NCBI GenBank assembly: GCA_018241025.1
Contig: JAFEEQ010000011.1
Span: 248,001-312,000, forward strand
Origin: Pseudomonadota bacterium
GTDB taxonomy: Bacteria > Pseudomonadota > Alphaproteobacteria > Micropepsales > Micropepsaceae
Direction of reading: 5' to 3'
Length of the DNA: 64,000 bases
Made by a program: the position numbers and the translations under genes. Below the pieces are notes generated by a model. It worked only from the letters and a program-made list of their open reading frames with translations. It did not search any database and had not been told where the DNA came from. Within the stretch, counting starts at the first letter, position 1. The number at the start of each line of letters is the position of its first letter. Below, piece after piece: positions 33,204-41,611 of the stretch.

Positions 33204-34565
33204 GTGAACGACCTCAATGTCATCGACCAATTCATGCAGACCTTCATCCGCTATATCGATAGCGGGTTCGGCCTTCTGCAAGGCGACGTCACCGGTCTCA
33301 CGACCATTCTGATCGGTATCGATATCACGCTTGCTGGCCTGTTCTGGGCGATGGATGGCGAGAACAACGTGCTCGCGAGCCTTATCAAGAAGGTGCTCTA
33401 CGTTGGCACCTTCGCCTACATCCTGAGCAACTTCTCGACGCTCGCGACGATCATCTTCAATTCCTTTTCCACTTTGGGATTGACCGCCACCAACAGCGGT
33501 CTCACCGCGAACGATCTGCTCAAGCCCGGCAAGCTGGCCGGAACGGGGTTTCAGGCGGCGTGGCCCCTGTTGCAGCAAGCCGGGACGATGGCCGGCTTCA
33601 CGACCTTCTTCAGCAACTTCGTCACGATCGCGGTGCTGATGTTCGCTTGGGCCGTCGTCGTGCTTGCCTTCTTCATTCTGGCTGTCCAGCTCTTCATCAC
33701 CATCCTGGAGTTCAAGCTCACCACCTTGGCCGGCTTCGTGCTTGTTCCCTTTGCACTGTGGGGCAAGACGGCCTTTCTCGCGGAGCGCGTACTCGGCAAC
33801 GTCATCTCGTCGGGCATCAAGGTGATGGTCCTGGCCATCATCGTCGGAATCGGCAGCACGTTCTTCAGCCAATACGTCAACGCGCTGCAGGGCCACCAGC
33901 CGAGCCTGTCCGATGCCATGTCGCTGATGCTGGCATCGCTGTCTTTGTTCGGCTTGGGGATTTTCGGCCCCGGAATCGCGACCGGTCTGGTGTCCGGCGC
34001 GCCGCAATTGGGTGCGGGCGCTGCGATCGGCACCGCCGGCGCGCTGGTTGGCGCCGGCGCCCTGGGCGGCGCCGCTGCCATCGGAGGCGCGCGGATGGCG
34101 GGCGCGGCTGGCATGGGCGCTATCCGCGCCGGCACAGCCTTGGGTTCCGGCGCCTCGACCGCCTACCAGATGGCACAGGCCACGTCCGGCCAGAGCGGAG
34201 CCGCCGGCGTCGCTGCAGGGTTGGCCGGTGTCGCGCGCGCCGGTGCCGGGGCTGTTCGCAATGCCGCCATGAGCGCGGGCCAGCGCTTTGCTTCGACCGT
34301 GGCCGACAGCGCGCAGGCCGGCCGTAGTGCCGCGTTTCAAGCGACCGGCGGCACACGCACCGGCGGCCGTCCGGCCAATGAAAACGCCGCGACTGGCGGC
34401 GGTACCGCCGGCGGTGCCGGTGGCGGCGGCGCACCAGCCTGGGCTCGGCGGCTTCGCAGCGACCAGCGCATGCGTGCCCACGCGCACGCGACCACCCAAG
34501 CCATTCGCGATGGCGACCGTCCTGGCGCCTCGGCGAATCCAGACCTCGAACAACGGGAGCACTAA
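33204..34565 (+). CDS. trbL: P-type conjugal transfer protein TrbL (VirB6-like)
   Basis: The 453-residue inner-membrane channel protein has about six membrane segments in the first 260 residues. A long Gly/Ala-rich low-complexity region (about 265-420) and a basic tail follow. It starts with GTG at 33204 and its stop is immediately followed by the trbF ATG. The C-terminal region is expected to be disordered. Confidence 0.94.
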   Translation: MNDLNVIDQFMQTFIRYIDSGFGLLQGDVTGLTTILIGIDITLAGLFWAMDGENNVLASLIKKVLYVGTFAYILSNFSTLATIIFNSFSTLGLTATNSGLTANDLLKPGKLAGTGFQAAWPLLQQAGTMAGFTTFFSNFVTIAVLMFAWAVVVLAFFILAVQLFITILEFKLTTLAGFVLVPFALWGKTAFLAERVLGNVISSGIKVMVLAIIVGIGSTFFSQYVNALQGHQPSLSDAMSLMLASLSLFGLGIFGPGIATGLVSGAPQLGAGAAIGTAGALVGAGALGGAAAIGGARMAGAAGMGAIRAGTALGSGASTAYQMAQATSGQSGAAGVAAGLAGVARAGAGAVRNAAMSAGQRFASTVADSAQAGRSAAFQATGGTRTGGRPANENAATGGGTAGGAGGGGAPAWARRLRSDQRMRAHAHATTQAIRDGDRPGASANPDLEQREH

Positions 34566-35252
34566 ATGGTCTTCAGACGAGCACTTCAGCGTTACGCACA
34601 CCCGGTCGAACCGGAAACGCCTTATCAGCGTGCCGGGCAATTGTGGGATGAGCGCATCGGCTCGGCCCGCGTGCAGGCCAAGAACTGGCGATTGGTCTCG
34701 TTCGGCACGCTTGGCATGGCCTTGCTTCTCGGCGGCGGGATGCTCTGGCAGGCGAGCCAGTCGCGCGTCACACCCTATGTCGTTCAGGTCGACAAGTTCG
34801 GCGCCGTGCAGGCTATCGGCCCCGCGATCCAGAACTATTCGCCGACCGATGCCGAGATCGCCTGGTATCTCGCGCGCTTCGTGACCGACGTGCGCTCGCT
34901 CTCGCTCGATCCGATCGTCGTGCGCCGCAACTGGCTGGAAGCCTATGACTACGCGACCGATCATGGTGCGCTTTTCCTGAATCAGTACGCGCAGGCCAAC
35001 GATCCCTTCAAAGCGGTCGGTGAGCGCACGATATCGGTGCAGATCACCAGCGTCGTGCGCGCGTCGGACAACTCCTTCCAGGTGAAGTGGACCGAGCAGA
35101 TATTCGAGCACGACGCGCTCGCACGCACAGAGCATTGGACGGCGATCCTCTCGGTCGTGACCAAACAGCCCACCACCGCCGAAATCCTCAACAAGAATCC
35201 GCTCGGCCTTTACGTCAATGGCGTGAACTGGTCGCGCGAGCTCGACAGCTGA
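34566..35252 (+). CDS. trbF: Conjugal transfer protein TrbF (VirB8-like)
   Basis: The 228-residue protein has a short cytoplasmic N-terminus, one membrane anchor (FGTLGMALLLGGGMLW) and a periplasmic VirB8 fold. TrbF signatures include YVVQVDKFG, AWYLARFVTDVRSLSLD and the final GLYVNGVNWSREL. It links the ATPases to the outer channel. Confidence 0.95.
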   Translation: MVFRRALQRYAHPVEPETPYQRAGQLWDERIGSARVQAKNWRLVSFGTLGMALLLGGGMLWQASQSRVTPYVVQVDKFGAVQAIGPAIQNYSPTDAEIAWYLARFVTDVRSLSLDPIVVRRNWLEAYDYATDHGALFLNQYAQANDPFKAVGERTISVQITSVVRASDNSFQVKWTEQIFEHDALARTEHWTAILSVVTKQPTTAEILNKNPLGLYVNGVNWSRELDS

Positions 35253-35266
35253 CAAAGGAGAACAGC

Positions 35267-36268
35267 ATGAACTTCAAAGGCGCCATCATCGTGCCAGCGA
35301 TCGCCGTCGGGCTCTCCGGCTGTGCGAGTGCAAGCTGGCTTCCGTCCTTCCTCCAATCCGATCCGAAGCCGGTCGAAGCCTTGGCACCCGTCGTTCCCGC
35401 GCCGACCCCGGTTGTCCACACGGTGCAGATCGTCCAGCCGCTTCCGCTTCCGGGGCAACTTCAGCCGAAACCGCATCGCGGAAGGCATCCTGTCCGGCCA
35501 CCGAAGGCTCGTGTCGATGCGGCCAATCTCGCGGCCCTTCAGGAGCCGGCAAGCGATGGATACGTGAACGCCATCCAGGTCTACCCATTCGTCGAGGGCG
35601 CGCTCTATCGGCTCTATGCGGCACCGCAGGAAGTCAGCGATATTGCGTTGCAGCCCGGCGAAAGCCTGACCGCGATTTCCGCGGGCGACACGACGCGATG
35701 GGTGGTGGGCGACACCAGCAGCGGCGCGGGCGCCGCCAAGCAGGTTCACATCCTGGCCAAACCGTTCGCGGCCAATTTGCGGACCAATCTCGTCATCACG
35801 ACCGACCGCCGCAGCTATCATCTGCAGCTGGAAAGCACCGACCGCACCTACATGGCGGCGATCTCCTGGACCTACCCGCAAGAAGGATTGGTCTCCACGA
35901 ATGCGGGTGGCAGCCCTGTTCACACGACCGCGGCCGATGTCGTGCCGGCGGTCGAGAACCTGCATTTCGATTATGCAATTAGCGGCGACGATCCGCCATG
36001 GAAGCCGGTGCGGGCTTTCGATGACGGCACGCACGTCTATATCGAGTTTCCGCGCGCTCTCGACCAAGGCGATGCGCCGCCGCTCTTCGTGAAGGGGAAC
36101 GACGGCAACAGCGATCTCGTGAACTATCGCGTGCGCGGCAACTACTACGTCGTCGACCAGCTCTTCGCCACGGCCGAACTGCGGCTGGGCCAAGACCATC
36201 AGCAGGTTGTTCGCATCAAACGCACGGTGCGCACGGCGGACGCAGGCAACACGCATCACACACGCTGA
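35267..36268 (+). CDS. trbG: P-type conjugal transfer protein TrbG (VirB9-like lipoprotein)
   Basis: The 333-residue protein has a lipoprotein signal with lipobox LSGC (Cys19), a Pro-rich linker and the CagX/VirB9 domain (YPFVEGALYRLYAAP; then ALQPGESLTAISAGDTTRW; and later IEFPRAL). It forms the outer part of the channel with TrbI. The lipobox is of interest because VirB7 is absent from Trb systems. The ATG at 35267 follows AAAGGAG. Confidence 0.94.
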   Translation: MNFKGAIIVPAIAVGLSGCASASWLPSFLQSDPKPVEALAPVVPAPTPVVHTVQIVQPLPLPGQLQPKPHRGRHPVRPPKARVDAANLAALQEPASDGYVNAIQVYPFVEGALYRLYAAPQEVSDIALQPGESLTAISAGDTTRWVVGDTSSGAGAAKQVHILAKPFAANLRTNLVITTDRRSYHLQLESTDRTYMAAISWTYPQEGLVSTNAGGSPVHTTAADVVPAVENLHFDYAISGDDPPWKPVRAFDDGTHVYIEFPRALDQGDAPPLFVKGNDGNSDLVNYRVRGNYYVVDQLFATAELRLGQDHQQVVRIKRTVRTADAGNTHHTR

Positions 36269-36276
36269 GGACAGCA

Positions 36277-37482
36277 ATGAGCGATACCACCATGGGTGCC
36301 GGCGGCACCCCGAAGGTCGATCCCGAAAGTCTGGTGTTGCGGGCAAGCCCGCGCCGGGTCACGCGCTTCAAACGCCATGTCGTGATCGGCGTCGTGTCGG
36401 CGTTGGTGATCGGCGTTTGCGCTGCCGCGTGGATTGCGCTCAGAGCTTCGCCGCTGGTAAAGCCAACCTCCGGTGGGGAGCTTTATAATATCGATCGCAA
36501 GCCCACGGCCGACGGTTTGGCCGCCTTGCCGTCCACCTATGACAAGGTACGGCCGCCGAAGCTCGGGCCTGCGCTCCCGGGTGACCTTGGACCTCCAGAA
36601 CTGAGGGCGCGACATGGCCTGGGCGTTGGCGCGGAAGATGACGGCGCGCGCGCCGAGGAACTGCGCCAAGCGCAATTGGCGCGACAGGCCCGTGAAGGGA
36701 GCGTCTTCTTCCAATCGGGAGCCAGTCACGCTGGAGAGGCCGGTTCGATTCTGCCAACTGCCTCCGGTGTCCTGCCTGGTATCGATCCGACGCCGGCGCC
36801 GAGCGATCGCGTGGCTCTCGACCCTGCGCGCGATCCGGGCGACGTGCAGCGCAAGCTCGACTTCATCAACGCCCACGACGATCGCGCCATCTACAATCCC
36901 CATGCGATACAGGATCCGGTATCGCCATACGAAGTGATGGCGGGAACACTGATCTCAGCGAGCCTTATCACCGGCCTTGATTCTGATTTGCCCGGTCTTG
37001 TCGTCGGCCAGGTCACGCAGAACGTCTACGACACCGTGACCGGACGGACGCTGCTCATCCCGCAGGGTTCGCGGCTCATCGGCACCTATGACAGTGTGAT
37101 CGCCTTCGGCCAGAGCCGCGCGCTGGTGGTGTGGCAGCGAATCATCATGCCGGACGGCTCGTCGATCCAAATCGACAATTTGCCGGCAACGGACGCGCAG
37201 GGTTACTCCGGTCTCGAGGACGACGTCGACTATCACACTTGGGCGCTCATCAAGGGCGTCGCCATCTCGACCCTGCTGGGTGTTGGCACTGAGCTATCGC
37301 TGAGCGGCCAGAGCGATCTCATGCTTTCGATCCGCGAGTCCACGCAGGACAGCGTGAACCAGGCCGGCCAGCAGCTCACGCAGAAGAACCTCAACATCCA
37401 ACCCACCATCAAAGTGCGGCCCGGCTGGCCGCTGCGCGTGATCGTTCACAAGGATCTCGTGCTGCGTCCCTATCGCGGCTGA
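36277..37482 (+). CDS. trbI: Conjugal transfer protein TrbI (VirB10-like)
   Basis: The 401-residue protein has a cytoplasmic N-terminus, one membrane helix (VIGVVSALVIGVCAAAWIAL) and a Pro/Ala-rich periplasmic spacer. The VirB10 beta-barrel domain follows (VMAGTLISASLITGLDSDLPG, QVTQNVYDTVTGRTLLIPQG, then the final WPLRVIVHKDLVLRPY). It spans the envelope and senses ATPase energy. Confidence 0.96.
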   Translation: MSDTTMGAGGTPKVDPESLVLRASPRRVTRFKRHVVIGVVSALVIGVCAAAWIALRASPLVKPTSGGELYNIDRKPTADGLAALPSTYDKVRPPKLGPALPGDLGPPELRARHGLGVGAEDDGARAEELRQAQLARQAREGSVFFQSGASHAGEAGSILPTASGVLPGIDPTPAPSDRVALDPARDPGDVQRKLDFINAHDDRAIYNPHAIQDPVSPYEVMAGTLISASLITGLDSDLPGLVVGQVTQNVYDTVTGRTLLIPQGSRLIGTYDSVIAFGQSRALVVWQRIIMPDGSSIQIDNLPATDAQGYSGLEDDVDYHTWALIKGVAISTLLGVGTELSLSGQSDLMLSIRESTQDSVNQAGQQLTQKNLNIQPTIKVRPGWPLRVIVHKDLVLRPYRG

Positions 37483-37493
37483 AGGAGACGACG

Positions 37494-37772
37494 ATGCCCG
37501 AACTGAAGCTTGCCAGACTGCCTGATCGTAAGCCGGTGAAGCTCACGATCATGCTACAGCCCGACACGAATGCGGCGCTGCAGGCCTATGCCGCCGCTTA
37601 CCGCGAGGCCTATGGCGAGGACGAGGAAGTGGCGGAGCTCGTCCCCTACATGATCGACAGCTTCCTGTCGGCGGACCGCGGCTTTGCCAAGGTTCGAAAG
37701 AACGGCGGAGGCGACACGCCTCCGGCACCCCGGCGATCCCGCCGGCAGACACGGGATCAGCAACAGCAGTAG
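37494..37772 (+). CDS. DUF2274 protein
   Basis: The 92-residue protein has KLARLPDRKPVKLTIMLQPD, a helix ALQAYAAAYREAYG and EEVAELVPYMIDSFLSADRGF, the DUF2274 pattern. It nearly always follows trbI on alphaproteobacterial ICEs. The fold resembles small RHH-like DNA-binding proteins. The tail is basic and disordered. Confidence 0.9.
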   Translation: MPELKLARLPDRKPVKLTIMLQPDTNAALQAYAAAYREAYGEDEEVAELVPYMIDSFLSADRGFAKVRKNGGGDTPPAPRRSRRQTRDQQQQ

Positions 37773-37797
37773 TTCACTCGAAGCCAAGGAGAACAAC

Positions 37798-38118
37798 ATG
37801 GCTATCATCGGAACGTTTGCGCCTACCAAGGATGGCGGTTGGAGCGGTGCGATCCGCACCTTGACCATCGACGTCAAAGCCAAGTTCGTGCCCAACGACA
37901 ATCGTGAGAACGATCGCGCGCCGGCCTTCCGCATCTTCGCCGGCCGGTCCGAACTCGGCGCTGCCTGGGCGCAGCGCTCTAACGGGGAGAACCCGCGCGA
38001 CTATCTCAGCGTCCAGATCGACGACCCGAGCCTTCCAGAACCGATCTCGGCCGCGATGTTTCACGGGAAGGAGGGTGAGGAAGCGCAGCTCGTGTGGAAC
38101 AGACGACGAGGTGATTAG
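37798..38118 (+). CDS. DUF736 protein (copy 2)
   Basis: The 106-residue protein starts MAIIGTFAPTKDGGWSGAIR and keeps FRIFAGRSELGAAW and YLSVQIDDPSLPEPI, the DUF736 pattern. It is clearly diverged from copy 1 at 13318. AAGGAG precedes its ATG. It is the last gene of the conserved transfer block; cargo begins after it. Confidence 0.9.
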   Translation: MAIIGTFAPTKDGGWSGAIRTLTIDVKAKFVPNDNRENDRAPAFRIFAGRSELGAAWAQRSNGENPRDYLSVQIDDPSLPEPISAAMFHGKEGEEAQLVWNRRRGD

Positions 38119-38171
38119 CTTGCGAGCGCGCGCTTCTTTGTCACGCCGCTTGGGCGTGTTCCACCACGCTG

Positions 38172-38225
38172 GGCGTCACGCTGCTATCGTTCGTGCCCGA
38201 ACTGGTCTGGCGCAAGTACGCCTGA
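38172..38225 (+). pseudogene. Relic of the mer-associated membrane gene C-terminus
   Basis: The plus strand reads GVTLLSFVPELVWRKYA and stop, closely matching the end of the 8379-8765 product (FTLIAALLSFVPERIWRKYA). No more of the gene is recognisable upstream. It lies directly after the transfer block and overlaps, in antisense, the last codons of the hydrolase gene. Confidence 0.75.
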
Positions 38226-39233
38226 GGCAGCGGGCAAGCGCGCTCCGTCTCTGAAGAATCCGGTGGCGATGGCGCTATAACGCTGCGGCTCCTCAAGCAT
38301 CGGAAGGTGCGCCGAATGTTTGAGCCAGACGATGCCTCTCGAACCTGGAATGTCCTGCGCAAGGCGCGTGGCGATAGCGGGGCCGAAGTTGGTGTCCTTC
38401 TCTCCCCAAACGATAAGGACGGGCTTTGTAAATCGGCGCATGGCGGGTACTGCATCCATCGTCAACCGGTTGTGGGCGGGATCGAGTTGCCAACCGAAGA
38501 ACCGGCGCAAGCGCTGCCAGCGCAAAGCGTTTGCCAGATGCTCGGTCGCGAAGGAATCCAGTGTCGCGTCGGTCAGTACCTTCGGATCGGCCACTGCGAT
38601 CGAGTACAGGTCGCGCTGCACCCAGCGGGATTGCATTGCGAAGTACATAAATGGAGCGGTGAACCGATTGGTTATGAGATGCAGGTCTTCCGTTTCCGGT
38701 TTGCTCGGCCATTGATCATAGGCCTCGACATTGGTCAGAATCGCCATGTCGATACGGGCGGGATCGTGTTGCATGAGGAGTTGGACGATTGCGCCGCCAT
38801 GGTCGTGGCCTATGAATCGCGCGGAGCGGATGCCGAGGCGGTCCATCAGGTCAGTCACCATCTGGACGTCGCGCGGCAGACGATAATCATCATTTAGGCG
38901 AACGGGTGTATCGCCGAGGCCGATCAGGTCAGGAGCGATGACGCGGAAGTGTTTGGCGAGAAGCGGGGCGACCTCATGCCATTCATAGACGCTGAATGGG
39001 CACCCGTGTAGCAGGATGACGGGCTCTCCACGGCCCATATCGATGTAAGCGACCTTGTGGCCGCCAATATCGATCAGCTTCTTGTGGGCAGCCAGCGCGT
39101 CCGGCGTGAAATCTCCCGGAGCCACGGCGTATCTTGAGTCATCGGGGATGAAAGTGCCGGACTCATAGGCAAGGATCAGCCAGCCCAGGGCTAAGACGAA
39201 AATGGCCGATGAGGCGATTTTCCAGAGTGGCAT
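38184..39233 (-). CDS. Membrane-anchored alpha/beta hydrolase (haloalkane dehalogenase/epoxide hydrolase type)
   Basis: The 349-residue protein has an N-terminal membrane anchor (SAIFVLALGWLILAY) and an alpha/beta hydrolase fold: HGCPF oxyanion loop, nucleophile elbow GHDHGG with Asp, acid in WGEKDTNFG and His in LKHSAHLP. The Asp nucleophile points to dehalogenase or epoxide hydrolase relatives rather than esterases. The start is at 39233. The last 12 or so residues are encoded antisense to the relic at 38172-38225, so the native stop has probably been lost. It is divergent from an ArsR regulator. Confidence 0.85.
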   Translation of the reverse strand: MPLWKIASSAIFVLALGWLILAYESGTFIPDDSRYAVAPGDFTPDALAAHKKLIDIGGHKVAYIDMGRGEPVILLHGCPFSVYEWHEVAPLLAKHFRVIAPDLIGLGDTPVRLNDDYRLPRDVQMVTDLMDRLGIRSARFIGHDHGGAIVQLLMQHDPARIDMAILTNVEAYDQWPSKPETEDLHLITNRFTAPFMYFAMQSRWVQRDLYSIAVADPKVLTDATLDSFATEHLANALRWQRLRRFFGWQLDPAHNRLTMDAVPAMRRFTKPVLIVWGEKDTNFGPAIATRLAQDIPGSRGIVWLKHSAHLPMLEEPQRYSAIATGFFRDGARLPAASGVLAPDQFGHER

Positions 39234-39250
39234 GGGCGACTTTCCGTGAT

Positions 39251-39274
39251 ATGCACGTATGCACTCTAATGCAC
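39251..39274. repeat. Three ATGCAC repeats in the hydrolase/ArsR divergent promoter
   Basis: ATGCAC occurs at 39251, 39259 and 39269, in the 72-bp gap between the hydrolase and ArsR start codons. Clustered short repeats in such a gap suggest an operator for the ArsR protein. Confidence 0.5.
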
Positions 39275-39305
39275 ATATTGAGACCGTCAAGCCGAGCGAG
39301 ATGTC

Positions 39306-39704
39306 ATGGACCGTGGAAGGAGCCGAAAAAAAGGTCGTGAATCCAAGATTTCTCGACAGGAAGCGGCGCAACAGTGTGTGGCGGTGTTCGACACGACGTT
39401 TTTTAAGGCCTTGTGCGAACCGGCCCGTGTCGCGGTTCTTCAGGAAGTCGTGCTCCTGGGGAGGGCGGATGTCGCAACGATCGCCGAGCGCCGGCCCCAG
39501 GATCGCTCCGTTATCACCCGCCACCTCCAGCAACTCGCAATGGCCGGGATTGTGATCGCGGAAAAGGAGGGACGCCATGTCTTCTACCGGGTAGATGCAG
39601 CGGCGATCGGCAAGCGTCTCGAAGGCATACTGGCGATCACGCAGATGCTCGAGGCTGCGATGTCGTCGAATGTACCCGGAAAGAGCGGAGCGCGCTTGAC
39701 GTGA
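39306..39704 (+). CDS. ArsR-family transcriptional regulator
   Basis: The 132-residue winged-helix protein has a basic N-terminus, FFKALCEPARVAVLQEVV, recognition helix DRSVITRHLQQL and wing EKEGRHVFYRV. The last helix does not show the Zn/Cd site of the regulator at 4032, so it is more likely a non-metal or unknown-ligand ArsR protein. It is divergent from the hydrolase and its stop overlaps the DUF2306 start (GTGA). Confidence 0.87.
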   Translation: MDRGRSRKKGRESKISRQEAAQQCVAVFDTTFFKALCEPARVAVLQEVVLLGRADVATIAERRPQDRSVITRHLQQLAMAGIVIAEKEGRHVFYRVDAAAIGKRLEGILAITQMLEAAMSSNVPGKSGARLT

Positions 39705-40210
39705 CATCCGTGCTCGGAATCGAAATACCCTCGACGTCGCCGCTGTTCCTCGCTGTCGTGGCGTTTCATGTTGCCGTGGGCCTCGCGTCGGTCGTCGCCG
39801 GCGCCTCGGCAATGCTTTCAAAGAAAGGGGCGTCGCGTCACATCGCGTCGGGAAAGACCTACTACTGGTGTTTGGCGGCTGTGTTCGTCTCGGCAACCGT
39901 CCTTGCCTTTGCGCGCTGGTCCGAGGACAAGCACCTGTTCGTTCTCGGGGCGCTGGCTTTTGCAATGGCGACGCTGGGCCGCTCGGCGATAAGGCAAAAA
40001 TGGAAAAACTGGCGCGGACTGCATATAGCAGGAATGGGGGCCTCGTATATTCTGATGCTTACCGCGTTCTACGTGGATAACGGCAAGGCTCTCCCGATCT
40101 GGCGAGACCTCCCCCAGATCGCGTATTGGACGCTTCCCGCGATTGTCGGACTTCCGATCATGGTCTGGGCGTTAGTTTTTAGGCCGGCGACCAAGGGAGC
40201 GGACGGTTGA
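39701..40210 (+). CDS. DUF2306-like membrane protein (intact paralogue)
   Basis: The 169-residue inner-membrane protein has about five hydrophobic segments. The conserved stretch KTYYWCLAAVFVSATVLAFARW and MLTAFYVDNGKALPIW are shared with the frameshifted copy at 2405. The GTG start overlaps the ArsR stop, so it is translationally coupled to that regulator. Function is unknown; paired His/Trp residues suggest an electron- or proton-linked membrane protein, but this is speculative. Confidence 0.8.
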   Translation: MTSVLGIEIPSTSPLFLAVVAFHVAVGLASVVAGASAMLSKKGASRHIASGKTYYWCLAAVFVSATVLAFARWSEDKHLFVLGALAFAMATLGRSAIRQKWKNWRGLHIAGMGASYILMLTAFYVDNGKALPIWRDLPQIAYWTLPAIVGLPIMVWALVFRPATKGADG

Positions 40211-40241
40211 CGCGTCTGTGGGCTCAACGCAGAGCGGGCAC

Positions 40242-40478
40242 TCAGCTCCGGGGTTTCGTAAAACGAACTCCTTCGCCCATCTTGTCGTTCGATAGAAAGG
40301 AGACGCCGGCCTTGGTGAGCGCCTTCTCCACCGCGGAAACAGTGCTCATCCTGGGGTCCACCTCGTCGCGTTCCAGGCGCGTGACCGCATTTATCGAGAC
40401 AATCGCCTTGTCCGCCAGGTCTTGTTGAGACCAGCGCAACAGGGCGCGAGCCGCCCGGATTTGGCAAGACGTGACCAT
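40242..40478 (-). CDS. Small XRE-family regulator (78 aa), paralogue of 2062-2301
   Basis: The protein aligns along its length with the product at 2062 (QIRAARALLRWSQQDLADKA; INAVTRLERDEVDP; ALTKAGVSFLS). I chose the ATG at 40478, matching the paralogue start, rather than the one at 40487. It faces the DUF2306 gene tail to tail and has the conserved promoter block upstream. Confidence 0.85.
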   Translation of the reverse strand: MVTSCQIRAARALLRWSQQDLADKAIVSINAVTRLERDEVDPRMSTVSAVEKALTKAGVSFLSNDKMGEGVRFTKPRS

Positions 40479-40502
40479 GGCGGTCACAATCGCCGTTCGG
40501 CG

Positions 40503-40553
40503 GCTTTTCGCTACTTAAAGGGTATTATTCGACCTTGTTAGGGTGATATATAC
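40503..40553 (-). promoter_or_regulatory. Conserved XRE promoter block (copy 2)
   Basis: The minus strand of this 51-bp block equals the block at 1984-2034 in 44 of 51 positions. It ends 24 nt before the XRE start codon and shares the divergent region with the PAS gene at 40600, which may therefore be co-regulated. Confidence 0.65.
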
Positions 40554-40599
40554 ACTCTGGCGGGTAATTACTAGGTCGGTCAGGTGCAGGTTGCGATCT

Positions 40600-41046
40600 A
40601 TGCTTGTGCTCCAAGACGCCACAGCGAATCAGAAGCTTGCCGCCCTGCGAGCGCTATGGGAGCAGAAGCGCGGTGAAAGGGCCATGCCATATCGCGCCGA
40701 TCTGAGTGTTATCGACCTTCGACCGTGGCTTGGAAATCTGGCGTTGATCGATTTGGACAGCGCCGGTGATACCTTCCGGCTCTGCGGCACGAATCTTTTT
40801 CCGCGCTTCGGAAGGGACGTGACGGGCCTGCGCGCCGCCGATCTGCGGGGCGAGGGTGGCCGGTCTCTTCGCGACGGTTTGGCGTGCGTCCGGGCGGATC
40901 ATCTGCCGAGCGCCTGGGGCCATGCCCAAATCGTCCACGGCGAAGAAGTCATTTTTAACGAGTTGGCGCTGCCGCTTTCGCATGGCGGCGTTGAACTGAA
41001 GGTAGTGCTTTTTGCGAGCTATCCCGTAAAGGCGAAGCTCGCTTGA
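40600..41046 (+). CDS. PAS_5-type sensory protein
   Basis: The 148-residue protein matches the PAS_5 proteins of alphaproteobacteria: LAALRALWEQKRGERAMPYR, DLRPWLGNLALIDL, FRLCGTNLFPRFGRDVTGL and ALPLSHGG. These single-PAS proteins have no output domain and their ligand is unknown. The start is uncertain; the ATG at 40600 is preferred because upstream codons overlap the promoter block. A MucR gene follows. Confidence 0.82.
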   Translation: MLVLQDATANQKLAALRALWEQKRGERAMPYRADLSVIDLRPWLGNLALIDLDSAGDTFRLCGTNLFPRFGRDVTGLRAADLRGEGGRSLRDGLACVRADHLPSAWGHAQIVHGEEVIFNELALPLSHGGVELKVVLFASYPVKAKLA

Positions 41047-41059
41047 TAAGCGCTTATCA
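41044..41059. promoter_or_regulatory. 16-bp palindrome upstream of the MucR gene
   Basis: TGATAAGCGCTTATCA is a perfect palindrome overlapping the PAS gene stop and 24 nt before the mucR-like ATG. It may be an operator. Confidence 0.5.
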
Positions 41060-41083
41060 TCAACGAATGTGAGGAGAGATCGG

Positions 41084-41506
41084 ATGGACAGCGGAGAAGG
41101 TACGCTTGAGATGGTTGCCAAGGTGGTCGCGGCTTATGTCAGCAACAATCCCGTGCCGATGTCCGATCTCCCAGGCTTGGTGAAGAGCGTGCATGGCACG
41201 CTCGCGGGCCTGCTTGGATCATCCCCTGCGGATGCAATCACCACGCAGAAGCCTGCGGTCCCGGTTCGAAAGTCCGTGACGCCGGAATACATCGTCTGTC
41301 TGGAGGACGGGAAGAAGTTGAAGATGCTCAAGCGATATCTCCGGTCGCGCTACCAACTCTCTCCCGAGAGCTATCGCGCGAAATGGGGCTTGCCCGCCGA
41401 CTACCCCATGGTCGCGCCCAACTACGCGGCCCAGCGGTCCGCGTTTGCGAAGAAGATCGGCCTGGGCCACAGGCCGGCTGAACCTCGACGGCGTAAGCGT
41501 GGGTGA
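41084..41506 (+). CDS. MucR/Ros-family transcriptional regulator
   Basis: The 140-residue protein has a helical N-terminal oligomerisation region (MVAKVVAAYVSNNPV) and the C-terminal Ros/MucR domain (SVTPEYIVCLEDGKKLKMLK, LSPESYRAKWGLPADYPMVA). The first Cys-x2-Cys zinc pair of Ros is reduced to one Cys (VCLED), as in many MucR proteins. These are H-NS-like regulators of AT-rich targets and may silence element cargo. GAGGAGAG precedes the ATG. Confidence 0.92.
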   Translation: MDSGEGTLEMVAKVVAAYVSNNPVPMSDLPGLVKSVHGTLAGLLGSSPADAITTQKPAVPVRKSVTPEYIVCLEDGKKLKMLKRYLRSRYQLSPESYRAKWGLPADYPMVAPNYAAQRSAFAKKIGLGHRPAEPRRRKRG

Positions 41507-41521
41507 TGCTTGATAAAGTGT

Positions 41522-41611
41522 AAATTATCGTAGGCTGGCTACGATAATTTCGATAAATCCAAACTTGCGCCGCGTTTGAAAAAGGCTGTATAGTCGTAGT
41601 ATGGCTACGAC
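41522..41611. promoter_or_regulatory. Two AbiEi-type inverted repeats controlling abiE
   Basis: IR1 (41522-41550) has perfect 12-bp arms AAATTATCGTAG and CTACGATAATTT around GCTGG. IR2 (41593-41611) has GTCGTAG and CTACGAC around TATGG and covers the abiEi start codon. Both share CGTAG-N5-CTACG. In AbiE systems the antitoxin AbiEi binds two inverted repeats in its own promoter, and this layout matches. Confidence 0.85.

Noticed and set aside
33051..35255. 734-codon open frame on the minus strand across trbJ-trbL-trbF
   Set aside because: It is antisense to three clear trb genes in a high-GC region and has a low-complexity, Arg/Gly/Asp-rich translation without any domain.
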